Shown here in pieces: positions 33,201 through 43,249 of a DNA stretch of 64,000 bases. A program made the translations under genes and the position numbers. This DNA comes from Paracyclopina nana (lineage: Eukaryota; Arthropoda; Copepoda; Cyclopoida; Cyclopettidae), in NCBI GenBank assembly GCA_019096065.1, contig JAGUCH010000008.1:1431001-1495000 (forward strand), written 5' to 3'. The notes beneath the pieces are model-generated. The model saw only the letters and a program-made list of their open reading frames with translations, was not told the DNA's origin and searched no databases. Numbering within the stretch: the first letter of the stretch is position 1; each line of letters starts with the position of its first letter.

Positions 33201-36193
33201 TAGAAATGTTTATGAGAACAAGCTAAATACAGTCATTTGACTCAAATATGTACAGTCATTTGACTTAAATACAGTCATTTGACTCAAATACGCTCATTTG
33301 ACTCAAATACAGTCATTTGACTCAAATACAGTCATTTGACTCAAATACAGTCATTTGACTCAAATACAGTCATTTGACTCAAATACAGTCATTTGACTCA
33401 AATACAGTCATTTGACTCAAATACAGTCATTTGACTCAAATTCAAAAAGCAGTCCATTGCTTCAAATACAGCCATCTTGATTAAAATACTCCCGTCATTT
33501 TAGTCAAATCCAAGCTTTACATTCAATGCAGCAACTATTATTTGCTTTGAGGGAAATTCAGCAATTTTAGAGCAATTGAACTTTTTTCAAATGCAACAAT
33601 TTCATGCAAAAGCTATGCATATCCCTCAAATACATTAAATACCACCATTTAATACTACCTCGCAGTTGTATTTAATTGACACATTCTAAGGTGTAATTTT
33701 ATAGGCAAAGCACACAAAATACATAAGAAGAATCCTGCTTGGGGTTGCACACCCAGAATATAAAACAGCTTTAGGTCAATATAGAGAAGAAAGAGCAAAA
33801 AATTAGATTTTCCGCATGAACTTTTTGCAACCACCCAACAGCAAAAAAAGAGCATCTCAGACCAGAAAGCTTTCAACCATCATCAGCAGCTGATGATAAA
33901 ACAAAAGAAAACGAGCCAGACAAATTGTGGGAGAAAAAGCATATGTTCTAAGGAAATTATTGTCCTATTTCAGGTTGGCAGTTTCAACTATGACATGTCA
34001 AAAATGGTCTTTGTCAACGAATTTGTCCCTGATGACAAAGTTGCCATCAAATCAATCCTGGACTATCAGATCACCATCAATGATTTGCCCCCTGAACAGA
34101 CCCATTACATGGCCCTGGGCATGAATTATTCCGTCGCAGGCTTCGAGATGATTCTGCAGAGGAAAATGTCCTTTTATATTGTCACCTATTACCTTCCTTC
34201 TGGCCTCTTTGTGGTTGTGTCCTGGATCTCATTTCTCGTCAATCCGGAGGTGATTCCAGGCAGAATGACGCTCCTTGTCACCATCTTCCTTGTGCTCATC
34301 AACATTTTCAACACGATTCAAACCAATTCACCCAAAGCAGAAGGCCTTACAGGTAATACATCGGATACAGCTGCAAACTCTAATGCTGTAATGCAAGAAA
34401 AAATATCGGTGAAAATAAGTGAGCACAATTGAAATTTTTTGTTCTCTAATGATAATAAATAGGACTTGAAAATGCTACTAACGTAGCAAGAAAGTCCTCA
34501 AAGTTTCCACCGGAGTACAACAAATTAAAATTGTGCTCACTTAAAATCACGCTTATTTCTTATAATTTTCAAAACGTTGAATTACAATGGCCAATTCGGC
34601 TGACTTATTTAGTAAGGGCCATTTGCACTCATGAAATTATGATAATTGTACGCTTGCATGCTTAAAATGTATTTTAAATGTGGGTGACATTAAGCTAGTA
34701 CAAATTATATTTGTTGTACCCTGGTGGAAAAATTCAAGACTTATAAATACTACTATGGCAGTGAGTAAGTCTTGGGAGTTTCCACTGCTGTACAAAAATA
34801 TGCTTTGTTTTAACTTAATGTCACCAGTATTGCTATCAATATGCCAGCAATTTATGTCGTTTACTGAAACGGATATTTCTTTATGTCTGCAGCGATTGAG
34901 GCATGGGTGATTGCCTGTATCATATTCGTGTTTGGTGCCCTCGGAGAATACACTGTGATTTTGCTCAAGCTCAAGCTTTCCAAATTGTATCCGCAACCAA
35001 GACACCCTAAAAGGGCTAGGAGAGGCAAGCACATGGGACTTCATGAAGGTAAGAAGAAGGGAAGAAAAAGTTTGATTCAAAGCTGAAAAGATTCACATGG
35101 GAAATCAGGAGCAAGCTTGTATCCATGCATGACAGCAAAATACTACACTGCTGGCAACAAAATTACGTACTAAAACAGTGTACTGCTAGAACTACTAGAA
35201 GATTGCGCCTTTGAACTTTTGTTTTTAGGGCGATACAACCAAATTGCCTTGAATACATTTCAAGAGCAGAATGAATTGTATTCAACATGGTTACACGTAT
35301 CATCATGGGATACAATTTTAAATCCAGTGTATTGCATTCTAACATGTAAAATACATTGTACATTTTTGCAGTTCCACTACCTGGAATTCGATGGCATGAA
35401 CAAAATACATTTATCATTGCAGATTCTTGTTTCAGACTTCTATAATTTCAAACCTAGCTGAGACGAAATCATTTAAGCTTTGCATTTATTTGGGTTTTAA
35501 GTCAGTTATCTCATAAAGGTTTGCACAAAGAGCATGAGGAAATATTTTTTAAACAACTAAATACATACAAAGCCTTGGATAAAGCTTATATTGTAAGACA
35601 TCATTCAGAAAACCAATGACATTCCTTAGTTCTAGTCATAATCATGAAGGCTTTGTATGTAAAAGTTTTTAGACAGTTACCTCATTATGGGCACAAGTAT
35701 TCATATTAGAATACACTACTCAGAAAACAAATTGGATATGCATGCTACTTCAAGGCTTTGTAAGTGCATGGTTTTTTGTCAGTTACCTCATAACGGGCAA
35801 AAGCGAGGCAATTTTAAAAAGCCAGATATACACTCAGCCTGAGAGTGTATTTGTGCACTGTATTGTAGTATTTTGTGTATTTTTGCAGGAATGAGTGCAA
35901 CCACCGCCCTTACGTCAGCTGCAGCCTCAGTGCCTTTAACCATGATGACAACGGCCACATCAACCACCACAACAGCCTCGGCGGCCTCAGAAATGATCTC
36001 TCATCCTCTGACCTTCAACCCTTACAACAATGCGGCCACCCTGAACCACCTCAACGTGAGGAAAGACTATTATGCGCGCACTGACTTGACTTTCCTCGTT
36101 ATTTTCCCCCTCCTTTTCGCATTCTTTAACCTCTGCTACTGGCTCTCACTTTTTCTGTGGAGGATTGATGAAGAAAATCTGATCAAAGCCTAG
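21259..36193 (+). CDS. Hodor/pHCl-like Cys-loop ligand-gated chloride channel, gene B
   Basis: Second channel subunit of the same family. Coding exons are 21,259-21,885, 33,974-34,352, 34,893-35,048 and 35,889-36,193, in phase, giving 488 residues. Signal peptide about residues 1-20; an N-terminal cysteine pair (MCADGERTRICVP); the VDIKDIPKVNDKDFSI segment shared with gene A; Cys-loop CPMKFNAFPMDIQRC; M1 YYLPSGLFVVVSWISFLV; M2 starting NPEVIPGRMTLLVTIF; M3 after AIEAW; a Ser/Thr/Ala-rich M3-M4 loop (STTTTASAAS); M4 near the C-terminus. The first intron is 12.1 kb and repeat-filled, yet splices exactly inside the FQ-VG codon junction right after the Cys-loop. Only the M2-M3 intron (EGLT/AIEAW, phase 1) is shared with gene A. 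It could co-assemble with gene A. The ligand (acid or metal ion) is inferred from the Drosophila relatives. Confidence 0.92.
23930..24115. other. CpG-rich block inside intron
   Basis: About 185 bp of dense CpG sequence (repeated CGCGCG, ACGCGTG and CACGCGCGCG) sits abruptly in AT-rich intron. It is flanked by a gapped inverted repeat at about 23,810-23,890 (GTTACCAGGTAACGGT against ACCGTTAACTGGTA). It could be an internal promoter or CpG island, or the remnant of a GC-rich mobile element. There is no open frame of note. Confidence 0.55.
28972..29785. mobile_element. Foldback element with GGCAC-repeat arms
   Basis: The left arm (about 28,972-29,105) and right arm (about 29,640-29,785) are imperfect reverse complements of about 140 bp. 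Both start with CTGGTAAAAGGCACTTTTTG at the outer end. Each arm is built of repeated (T/A)AAAGGCAC and TTGGCAC words about 15-25 bp apart. The centre (about 530 bp) has no transposase-like frame, so this is a non-autonomous foldback/MITE-type unit. A single related arm-like segment is at about 61,316-61,372. Confidence 0.7.
30720..30957. repeat. Degenerate (TGACTCAAATACAGCT) repeats
   Basis: About nine diverged units share TGACTCAAATACAGCT, separated by variable spacers such as ATGCG and AATACTTTTG. It looks like the ancestral or decayed form of the homogeneous 19-bp array 1.5 kb downstream. Confidence 0.75.
31101..31290. repeat. Imperfect palindrome of about 190 bp
   Basis: The left arm starts TATATATGTAAACA and the right arm ends TGTTTACATATATATA. 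Inside, GTAAAGTAAAAATC pairs with GATTTTTACTTTGC, and the centre is a GC-rich CTCGAGC segment. No internal gene, so it would form a long stem as a foldback MITE or hairpin. Confidence 0.7.
31292..31871. mobile_element. Element with 24-bp inverted ends carrying a tRNA-like box
   Basis: TTATATGATGGAAAGTAATT at the left and its near-complement ending in CATCATATAA at the right (one mismatch over about 23 bp) bound a segment of about 580 bp directly abutting the palindrome at 31,101. Inside lies a degenerate tRNA-like sequence at 31,596-31,668. No transposase frame is visible. Whether this and the adjacent palindrome form one composite element cannot be settled from a single copy. Confidence 0.5.
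31596..31668 (+). pseudogene. tRNA-like sequence (tRNA-derived, degenerate)
   Basis: It has A-box-like TAGCTTACTCAGTAGAGTG, an anticodon-loop-like ACTCCTAAT and a good B box, GGTTCGATCCC, at tRNA-like spacing. The acceptor stem pairs poorly and the T stem keeps only three pairs, so it is not a working tRNA. The body resembles tRNA-Lys with CTT changed to CCT, as in heads of tRNA-derived SINEs. Confidence 0.5.
32426..33224. mobile_element. 799-bp inverted-repeat element inserted in the minisatellite
   Basis: The ends AGCTTGTTCTCATAAA and TTTATGAGAACAAGCT are perfect inverted repeats, and weaker complementarity continues for about 150 bp into the element (for example CCGATTGGAACCAAA against its complement near 33,140). 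It is flanked by AAA on both sides (32,423-32,425 and 33,225-33,227), where an intact 19-bp unit would have one AAA, indicating a 3-bp target duplication. It has no transposase and is therefore non-autonomous. It contains a second inserted element. Confidence 0.85.
32593..33004. mobile_element. 412-bp Harbinger-like MITE nested in the previous element
   Basis: The termini are GGCCTGGATCAGCTGGT and ACCAGCTGATCCAGGCC, a perfect 17-bp inverted repeat. The target duplication is TAA (32,590-32,592 and 33,005-33,007). A TAA duplication and GG-starting inverted ends are typical of PIF/Harbinger-type MITEs. Internally it has GATTGCAGCGCAATTTCGG-like words in both orientations. No coding capacity. Confidence 0.85.
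35490..35830. repeat. Degenerate repeats in last intron of gene B
   Basis: GGCTTTGTA(T/A)GT followed by CAGTTACCTCAT(T/A) recurs with CAGTTAC at 35,674 and 35,780 (106-bp spacing), and a weaker CAGTTATCTCATAA at 35,503. This is an old intronic tandem duplication just before the final coding exon. Confidence 0.6.
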
Positions 36194-37031
36194 ATTTTTT
36201 CATTCCGACTTTCTCTTTTTTTCTGGCTCGATCTTTACACAGCTTTTTGGTAGCAAGCGGATCGCAGCAAAGTCACTTTTGTTGATGTGATAGCTCAGAA
36301 ACCGTTAAAAACCGTTATTTTTTATGATTTTGAAAGAAACCATGTTTAAAACAACTGATCAAAAAACCGTTCGTTAAGCCATTGGAAAAACGTTGGAAAA
36401 ACATTAAAGACCTTAGGAGAAACTATTGAAAGAATAAAAAAGTTTTAAAATTATCAAATGAACTGTTCAAGCCGTTATATGGTTACTGCCAAAAAGCTGA
36501 GTTGAGAGCAAGCCTTTATTGTGCTGCGACAACAAAAAGTGCATCTTTTTTAGCTTTATTTCTTATGCAAAAACAACAAAAAAGCTTTTAAAGAAAATGA
36601 AAACTTTTATCTAAATTGTGAAAAGTTGCACCAAAAGAGGGAAATATAACATTCATCATGACAAATAAAGTCACTCAAATTCAATATAAAAAATCATGGT
36701 TGTAGATTTTAAAAAAAGTAACAGCTAAATTTGTGATAAACCAGGAAAAATAAAGCAAAAAATTAGGTGCAGGAAGTGTTATGAAACTCAATTTTCCCCC
36801 CAAATGAATTCAACATTTCTTTTTCCATTTCTATTGTACCAAGAAAAATGCTTTTCTGCTAATGTTGCCTGATAAAACACTATTTTTATATGTATTGTGT
36901 ACCTCAGTTGCGATTTTTGAATTGTTGCACTCCTTAGTTCCATCTCATGAATGCTAACTCTGCTATAATAAAAGATATCATTACAGCAAACCAGAAATAT
37001 TACATCCAAAATAACAATTTGTGAAAAGTAA
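36194..37031. other. 3' flank of gene B, no gene seen
   Basis: It contains several AACCGTTA words near 36,300-36,480 and short AATAAA signals (for example in GAATAAAAAAG near 36,431) that could end the channel transcript. No other feature is supported. Confidence 0.4.
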
Positions 37032-37103
37032 GCGTTGTTGGTATAGTGGTTAGCATAGCTGCCTTCCAAGCAGTTGACCCGGGTTCGATTCCCGGACAAC
37101 GCA
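37032..37103 (+). tRNA. tRNA-Gly-TCC: tRNA-Gly (TCC)
   Basis: This is an intact 72-nt tRNA: acceptor GCGTTGT/ACAACGC with discriminator A, anticodon loop CTTCCAA (anticodon TCC, reading GGA), and T arm CGGGTTCGATTCCCG. There is no intron. A run of nine T residues (37,105-37,113) begins two bases after the end and serves as the Pol III terminator. Its 3' 43 nt are duplicated exactly at 39,459-39,501. Confidence 0.97.
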
Positions 37104-38692
37104 GTTTTTTTTTCCTGCCAAAATGCCAGAGTGGTAATTAAAAGCAAAGTGTGAGCATTTGTATGAGGATTACAGGAATGATGATAATTGAGCCATTTCC
37201 TGGCACCACTCACAGTATCAGAGCACTCATCAACGCTTAGTAATACTCAACAAAGTACCAAGCCGAGCTTGACTAAAACTCAATCTGGTACTCACCATTT
37301 ATTTTCTGTCCTTATCTCGCTTTCCCAAAAAATAGAACACTGTCTATGAAATTAAACTCAGTTTTTCAGCTGTTGTTTCACTTATGGCCAAAACCTCTCA
37401 GAAAACGCCAAATAAAAATGCTTTGGTAACTCTTTCAGAAAACGCCAAAATTGATCACTTTTGAGTGCATATTGGCTTAAAATTCATATAATACAATTTG
37501 TTTGTATACCAATAAGCTTCTTCTTCTGGTATTGATATACCACAAAACACAATAATCAGTGTCGATACCAAGTTTATAATCAACACTCGATACAGCACTC
37601 GCCCGGTATACCAACGGTATACCAAGTTTTTGTGTGTAATGATGTTTGATCTTTTCCTTCTTGATTGAATAAGGTTTCCATTAACAGCTGTCTTTTCCAG
37701 CCAAGTTATGCTATATATACCAAGGTATTCTGCTACCCACATGTGGTGGTATAAAACTTTGGTAATTTTAACATGTAGAGAACTTTTCACACCAGACATC
37801 AATCACTGTGCGGGAAAATACACGCATGTATTTGCTGCTTACAGCGCAGTAAGTATTTGGCTTTTTTAATACCACTTCTATGCTGCTGTAATAACAGTAG
37901 TTTGGTGTATCATGCAATTCTTGCATTTCTTGAGGTACACACAATATTTTCCATGTATTTTCACTGAAAATACATCCAATTTGAGATAAAGCGAGCCTAC
38001 CTTTTTAAGGCACTTATTTTGAGCTTTTGTATTATGAGCTTGACATTGAAATCGATTCATGTATTATCGCTTTAAAAATGTGCAACACTCATTGAGCACT
38101 ACATTGAGGAAAGGCTCGAACCACACAATTTAGGGCCAGGCCAAATTATTGAGATTTCCAAGGACTTTCTCTGCTTTTGAGGCTTTGCCAATAAGTGTAG
38201 AAATCTTGGTGCTAACTTTGATGCTTCAAGAAGATGAGGAAGGAAAGTTAAAGCAGCCATGAGGGGAGGAAATTAATTGCCAAAAATAATCCTGAGAAAT
38301 GTGGTGAAAAGCCATTTGTCCTGGCTGTAAAGCAGGATTTTGCATCAGAATTGGGATTTATGGCTTTGAAAAACCTGTTCCAACTTGTGCACACACATAT
38401 TCAACTAAATGAAGAATTTCCAAGCAGATATCTAGTTTTAAGCCTTTGAAGTCTGAAGGCCACCAAAATTTCCCTACTTACCTTTTTACCATATTTTTTT
38501 CAGTGTTTTTTCCAAGGGAAAATCAATGCAGTGAAGCATGACTGGAATACAGCCAAATGTATTATTTTTTGCATCATAATGTATCCATCCCAGCTGCATT
38601 GTACTAGCAGAGACAGGGCCTTTTTTTCCGAAACCTCATCAGACAAATCACGGGGCGACAAACTGCGCGAAAAGTTGCTGTTTGTGGGAAAA

Positions 38693-38904
38693 GTCAGCTG
38701 TTGCACGCACCCGCACGAGCGCGCGCGCAAGTCCAACCCACCAATCAGAAGCCTCATTTTCAAAATACTTTTTTACATAAAACAGAAAATTCATTAAGAA
38801 AAATGTAGTCATTATTGCAAACTTATACCGGTATTTGTTTTTATAAAGTGTCAGCTGTTGCGCGGGCCCGCATGAGCGCGCGCTTTTGATATCAGCCAAT
38901 CAGA
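38693..38904. repeat. CpG-rich direct repeat pair
   Basis: Two segments of about 55-60 bp (38,693-38,753 and 38,850-38,904) share GTCAGCTGTTGC, CCCGCA(C/T)GAGCGCGCGC and a closing CCAATCAGA, separated by about 97 bp of AT-rich sequence. CCAATCA resembles a CCAAT box, so this could be a duplicated promoter-like element, but no transcript is evident. Confidence 0.6.
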
Positions 38905-39458
38905 TGAGAGCTAGCTCAATTCAGCTTTTCTGAGCATAAAAGCCTCCATGTGCTCAGAGGGAAAATGAGCCCATGTTGTACAGCAGCAAAAAATGAGCCT
39001 TTTAACCATTCCCTGGAGATGAGCGCTGAGCATTTGGCCAATTATTGTTATTTAAGATGGGAGAGACATCTCGTTAAAGGATTTTCTTCTCAACTCGTTT
39101 TCCCGAGAAAAAAAAGATGAAGAAGAAGAAGGATGATAATAAATATAAAGCTTACACTTTCTAAGAAAAGCCTGGATTTCACCAGGTTTCCCTCATTAAT
39201 TGATAAAATCTGGGCAATAAAATTCAACATTTAGGTCAACAACCTGAGAAAGCATGTTCCCCACCGGCCATAATGATTATAATGGCTGGTGGGGAGTCAA
39301 AAACGACTTGTATAAAGAAGTGGGCCTCTATTTTTACTGCTTTTGGTCTTGTGAGTCCCTTGGGAGCCATTTTTCCTTCTTTTTCCTCCTTTTTTTCTCA
39401 AAAATGTACTCAGATTTTTTCTTGTCCTTTTTCATTCCTACAAAGGTGGAAAAATGAG

Positions 39459-39501
39459 GCCTTCCAAGCAGTTGACCCGGGTTCGATTCCCGGACAACGC
39501 A
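39459..39501 (+). pseudogene. 3' half of tRNA-Gly (43 nt)
   Basis: This is an exact copy of nucleotides 30-72 of the tRNA-Gly at 37,032: it starts in the 5' strand of the anticodon stem, runs through the anticodon TCC and T arm, and ends at the discriminator A. There is no D arm or A box, so it cannot be a functional tRNA gene. The sharp start near the anticodon resembles a retroposed tRNA half or a strand-transfer product. Confidence 0.9.
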
Positions 39502-40784
39502 TCTTTTTACCCCTTTTGCCATCTGAAGTCCAATTTTGCGGCTCTAAATTCCAAGCTTCTTCTGGCCGAGTTGAAAATGCATCAAAGGGCCAGAAATTGG
39601 TCTAATTTAGCCATAAATTCAACTTCATCCACTTTACTTCCTTGCAATGAAAAAGGGAAAGAAAATGTCTAATTTTTTTCATGCTGGAGGAAAAAGTGTT
39701 ACATTATCAATCTTTGGCATATTCAGATTGTGTCACAGCCAGCAAAGATATGATCGTTATTGATGAGCATTTGTTTCTCCTTCAGTTGATGAAAAAAGCT
39801 GTTTTCTTCACTGCTTTTTTGAAAGAGGCAAAAATCCCCACCAACCGCATCACTAAATTTGGTTATTACCCCACCAAATGAAAACTGCAAGCTACTGATT
39901 TATTGCGAGGCTGCGAGGAGGCTGGTTGCACATTGTTTAAGCTGCAATTTATGGCTGTCTTTATTTATTTGCAAAATAAATTCTGCGAAACACGAAATTA
40001 AGCCACGCCCTCTGTCGATAAATGTGGACTTGAGCTCCTGATTTATTGACGCGCAAAAAAAGTCTATTTTTGAATGCTAAAATGTCATGGACATGGATCA
40101 ATGTATTTTCACTTGTATTTCTGGGAAATTATGACTTGAAATTGGACTAATGCGCAAAATTTCCGAGATTTTGTTTTTGTTTTGGTTGCGGTTGGTCGGG
40201 CAACTTTTGTTATGATAATTTTGGTTAGTGCCATGACATATCTCTTCTGTCAAGAAATAGAGCAGAAATACGGCTTTTTCTGTGTTTGTATTACTGAGAA
40301 TGGCTAATGTTCTAAGCGGATACATAATCAGGTTAGTCACGTTAAATCACGAAAAAAGCAAAGCATAACTGTGCTTTGTACTCCTATTCTTTTTTAAGGC
40401 TTAATTTAAGATGTTAGAAGCATAAGCACTGGAAAAAGCTCTTTGTTCCACTGTTTCTGGTTATGGAAAAATTCTCATTTCTTGAATGTCAAAGACATAT
40501 GACATATGGAAAGATAGATTTTAACCTTTCAGTTACACAAGTCTTGATCTTTTGACGGCATTTTGATAGCAAAAATAGCCGCTTTCATTACCCTGCCAAT
40601 TCCTCAGAATTTAGCCTCGTAAAATATAGAAGACTTTAGATTACTTACTATTTTACAAATTATGCAGTATTCTCTCTACATATGCATTGTTAATCTGTTA
40701 CCGGTTTTCGCGCTAGAATTAAAAAGTAAGCTTACCTTAAAAATCCTCATTTTGAATTTCACCGAAAACCGTTAAAAAACGAAT

Positions 40785-40862
40785 CTTGCGCGGCGCGCCG
40801 CGCCAGCACGCGCGTGCGAGAATGGAGACTGAGTGCGGGCGCGCCTTCAAGTAAGCAGCGCT
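40785..40862. other. CpG-rich block
   Basis: An abrupt CpG-dense stretch includes the palindrome GGCGCGCC and ACGCGCGT, then TGACGTCAGCTG just downstream (a CRE-like TGACGTCA at about 40,862-40,869). It could be an unassigned promoter. There is no adjacent exon I can support. Confidence 0.45.
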
Positions 40863-42982
40863 GACGTCAGCTGATCTAATCGAATTTCAAAAAATTCAAA
40901 AGCATCCGGAGATTTTATTTGGCAATATCCGGAAGATTCAAATTCCATGGATTTCCTAGCTTTCAGTTAAGTATAAAAAGAGTCTTTTCAAGCCCAGTGA
41001 AAGCCTCTTTTTTTCGCCAATTTGAGTTGTAAGGCTTTTGCCAGACTGAATACTGCATTACAATTCTGGTTTTGGTGGATGAGAAAAAAAGAGCAGAGAG
41101 AAATTCCAGCATTGTTTGCTATGGCTGATCTAAAGCTGGTATAGTGCATTATCTGGATTTTGCTTGACATCTGGCCTGAAAAAAGATAAATCGTTCAACA
41201 TTCAGCCTGAGAAAAAACAACAAATACAGCAACAACAACAAAAGTGGCAATCGATGACACTTTGAAATACATTCAAAAAATGTATCCCTACTAGGAAACT
41301 TTTAAAGTGAGGAACATGGCTATTTGTCTTAATTTTAGTCAACTTTTCTGGTGGGTGAGATCCCCACTGCACACAGGGCCAATCAGACTTTTTTTTGTAC
41401 GTTATGAATTTTTCCGTCAAATTGTAGCTTCTATGGCGGAGCTTTCTAAACATGGCAAATTTTGACTTTTTGACTTCTTCAAACAGATAAGGTCGCCAAA
41501 AAATGCAATCAGTTCCACTTTAATCCTTGGTCATGAGACTTTTGCTCCACTTTGGACTTGATTTTATTGAAAACCACTCATGACCCCACAACTTAGGCTT
41601 ATTTTTGTTATTCTATTTTTTAGGAAAATGGGATGTTCATTTTGGGCCCAATTGTGGTCCTCCTAAAGTGCTAAAACATAAGCTCAAAAGCATAAATGGG
41701 AAGAATTAGCTTCAAAAATGAGTTATTTAAAAGAACATTGATCTTTTTTGCCTAAAAGTGGACTTTTGAGCCATTTTTTTGCTTTTGATTTTTTAGTGAG
41801 GTTTTTTAACAAACTTGACCGGGTCACTTCTCGACCCGCTTGTTTCTACGGTATGATACCACTACCGCAAATAAAGTATTAATTTGGGTCTGTTGGAGCA
41901 TGAACTGCAGGTATTGAGCCAAAAAAGTGAAAAATGACGAATTTTGATTTGGCCGAAACGTACAAAATGAAGTTTTTTTGGCCCAGTGTGCACTGGAGCA
42001 AAATGCACTTGATAAGTTTTGCTCATTTTCAAAAGTTGCACTGGGATTTTGGCTTCCAATTTGGTCTGAGATAAGCTAAAAGCATCTCCAATAATCTCTG
42101 CTGGGTTCAAGGAAAACATCCAGCCTTTAAAAAAGCCTTTAAAAAGCCTTTTTTTGGCAAGAGCAACAGCTCAATATCAGGATAAAAGCAACAACCAAAA
42201 AAACCTGAATAATTTGACCTTGAGCCAACCTGAAGGAAAAGTCCATTAATTTGGCCCTTTTTTATGTATTGGTGCAGAGATTCATTTATTTAAAAGGTGA
42301 CGCAAAAAAAATACTTGATAGATTGTAACAGTACAATTTTGGGCCATTTATTTTGTTGGGCGGAAAAATGTGACAAATAATGAATTCATGGCTTATTTCC
42401 GCCTTATTCGTGCGTGAAGCTGTAATTCTTATCGCCCTTGGCCAGCTGCTATAAGGCCAGAATACAGAAAATACATCTTTAGTAGGCACAGTAGATAATT
42501 TTTAAAGCTTCACGCCCATAATCAAAGTTTTTTAGACACCAGTCAAAAATGTATTTTGAAATCAAATTCATAATACATATTCTTTGTTTTTTAATAATAA
42601 AATTAATGCTTCTCGGTCATTTAATATTTTAAAATTATATTTTTAAAAAAACCGATTTTCTGCCAATTTCAATGTTGTAACGACTTTTTCATAACTGACT
42701 GCTCATTCTTTATTAACTGCGTAGGCAATAAGGTTAATATTTAATTTTTTGTCAAATCTATGGGGGTCTAATATCGAAATAGCACACTGTGTCAAGCTTG
42801 AAAAATGGCAGTCCCCTTGTGGAATTGAATCCTCCAGATAATAGGGAACAATTAGAAAAGCCATAATCCAACTGGCGGGCCGGCCTTGAAATTTTGGCTG
42901 TCAAAAATCTGCCTTGCGTTGGTTGACTAAAGTTCTCAACACGGCTTTTCTCTAGAAGTTTGCTTGTAACTAAACCTAAAAT

Positions 42983-42986
42983 GTAG
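42983..42986. repeat. Target-site duplication GTAG (left copy)
   Basis: GTAG directly precedes the left LTR. The matching GTAG follows the right LTR at 52,235-52,238. A duplication of 4 bp is usual for gypsy-group integration. Confidence 0.8.
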
Positions 42987-43231
42987 TGTAGTAGGTCGAG
43001 ATATACTACTGTGACTTATCAAGCCACTACTCGTATCTAGGCTACGTCAAGCGGGGACGGGCCTGGAGGCTAGCAGAGGTCAGTCTTTGGGCCGCAGACA
43101 ACACGTGTCAATGCGGTGAATTTATTTCCTTTACTGATGATCACACTATACTACTCGTTATACTACCGCGCGCCCGAGGCGAGCGCGCGCAGCGAGCGGT
43201 CGACCCGTAGGCCGACACGCTCCCTGCTACA
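42987..43231 (-). repeat. LTR (3' LTR of the element), 245 bp
   Basis: It runs TGTAGTAGG to CCTGCTACA on the plus strand and matches 51,990-52,234 at every position I compared. It contains a CpG-rich segment (CGCGCGCCCGAGGCGAGCG) and a TATACTACTCGTTATACTAC region. Confidence 0.96.
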
Positions 43232-43243
43232 TCACCCCACGCT
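43232..43243 (-). promoter_or_regulatory. Candidate polypurine tract
   Basis: On the element strand, GTGGGGTGA lies directly against the 3' LTR, in the position where plus-strand DNA synthesis is primed. It is short and interrupted by T residues, so the assignment rests mainly on position. Confidence 0.5.
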
Positions 43244-43249
43244 AGAAGG

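Larger units (their letters stand above)
32250..33452. repeat. 19-bp minisatellite TCATTTGACTCAAATACAG, interrupted
   Basis: There are two blocks of near-identical 19-bp units, 32,250-32,425 and 33,225-33,452, with ten exact TGACTCA words in each. The 799-bp gap between them is a transposon insertion, so this was one array. Variants are few (TTACAG, GACTTAAA, ATATGTACAG). TGACTCA is the consensus AP-1 site (known biology); whether these copies bind anything is inference. Confidence 0.93.
21886..33973 (+). other. 12.1-kb first intron of channel gene B
   Basis: The donor AA/GTAAGC and acceptor TTTCAG/G join in phase 0. The intron contains no supported exon. It holds a CpG-rich block (23.93-24.12 kb), TTAGCTAAG/GCTTTGCTTAG word clusters (24.83-25.31 kb), two CTCF-like words (28.13 and 28.37 kb), a foldback element (28.97-29.79 kb), degenerate (30.72-30.96 kb) and regular (32.25-33.45 kb) TGACTCA repeats, a palindrome and a tRNA-like element (31.1-31.9 kb), and nested transposons (32.43-33.22 kb). 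Confidence 0.85.
37114..42986. other. Gene-poor interval before the retroelement
   Basis: No protein gene is supported. GGTATACCAA-type words cluster at 37,500-37,745. A CpG-rich direct repeat is at 38.69-38.90 kb, a tRNA-Gly 3' half at 39.46 kb and a CpG-rich block at 40.79-40.86 kb. The 115-codon minus frame at 37,455-37,802 follows the GGTATACC repetition and has no splice or start support. Confidence 0.4.

Noticed and set aside
32250-33452. CRISPR-like appearance of regularly spaced repeats
   Set aside because: The 19-bp units are directly contiguous, with no unique spacers, and the genome is eukaryotic.
37455-37802. 115-codon minus frame with hydrophobic segments
   Set aside because: The peptide mirrors repeated GGTATACC-type words and lacks splice or promoter support.
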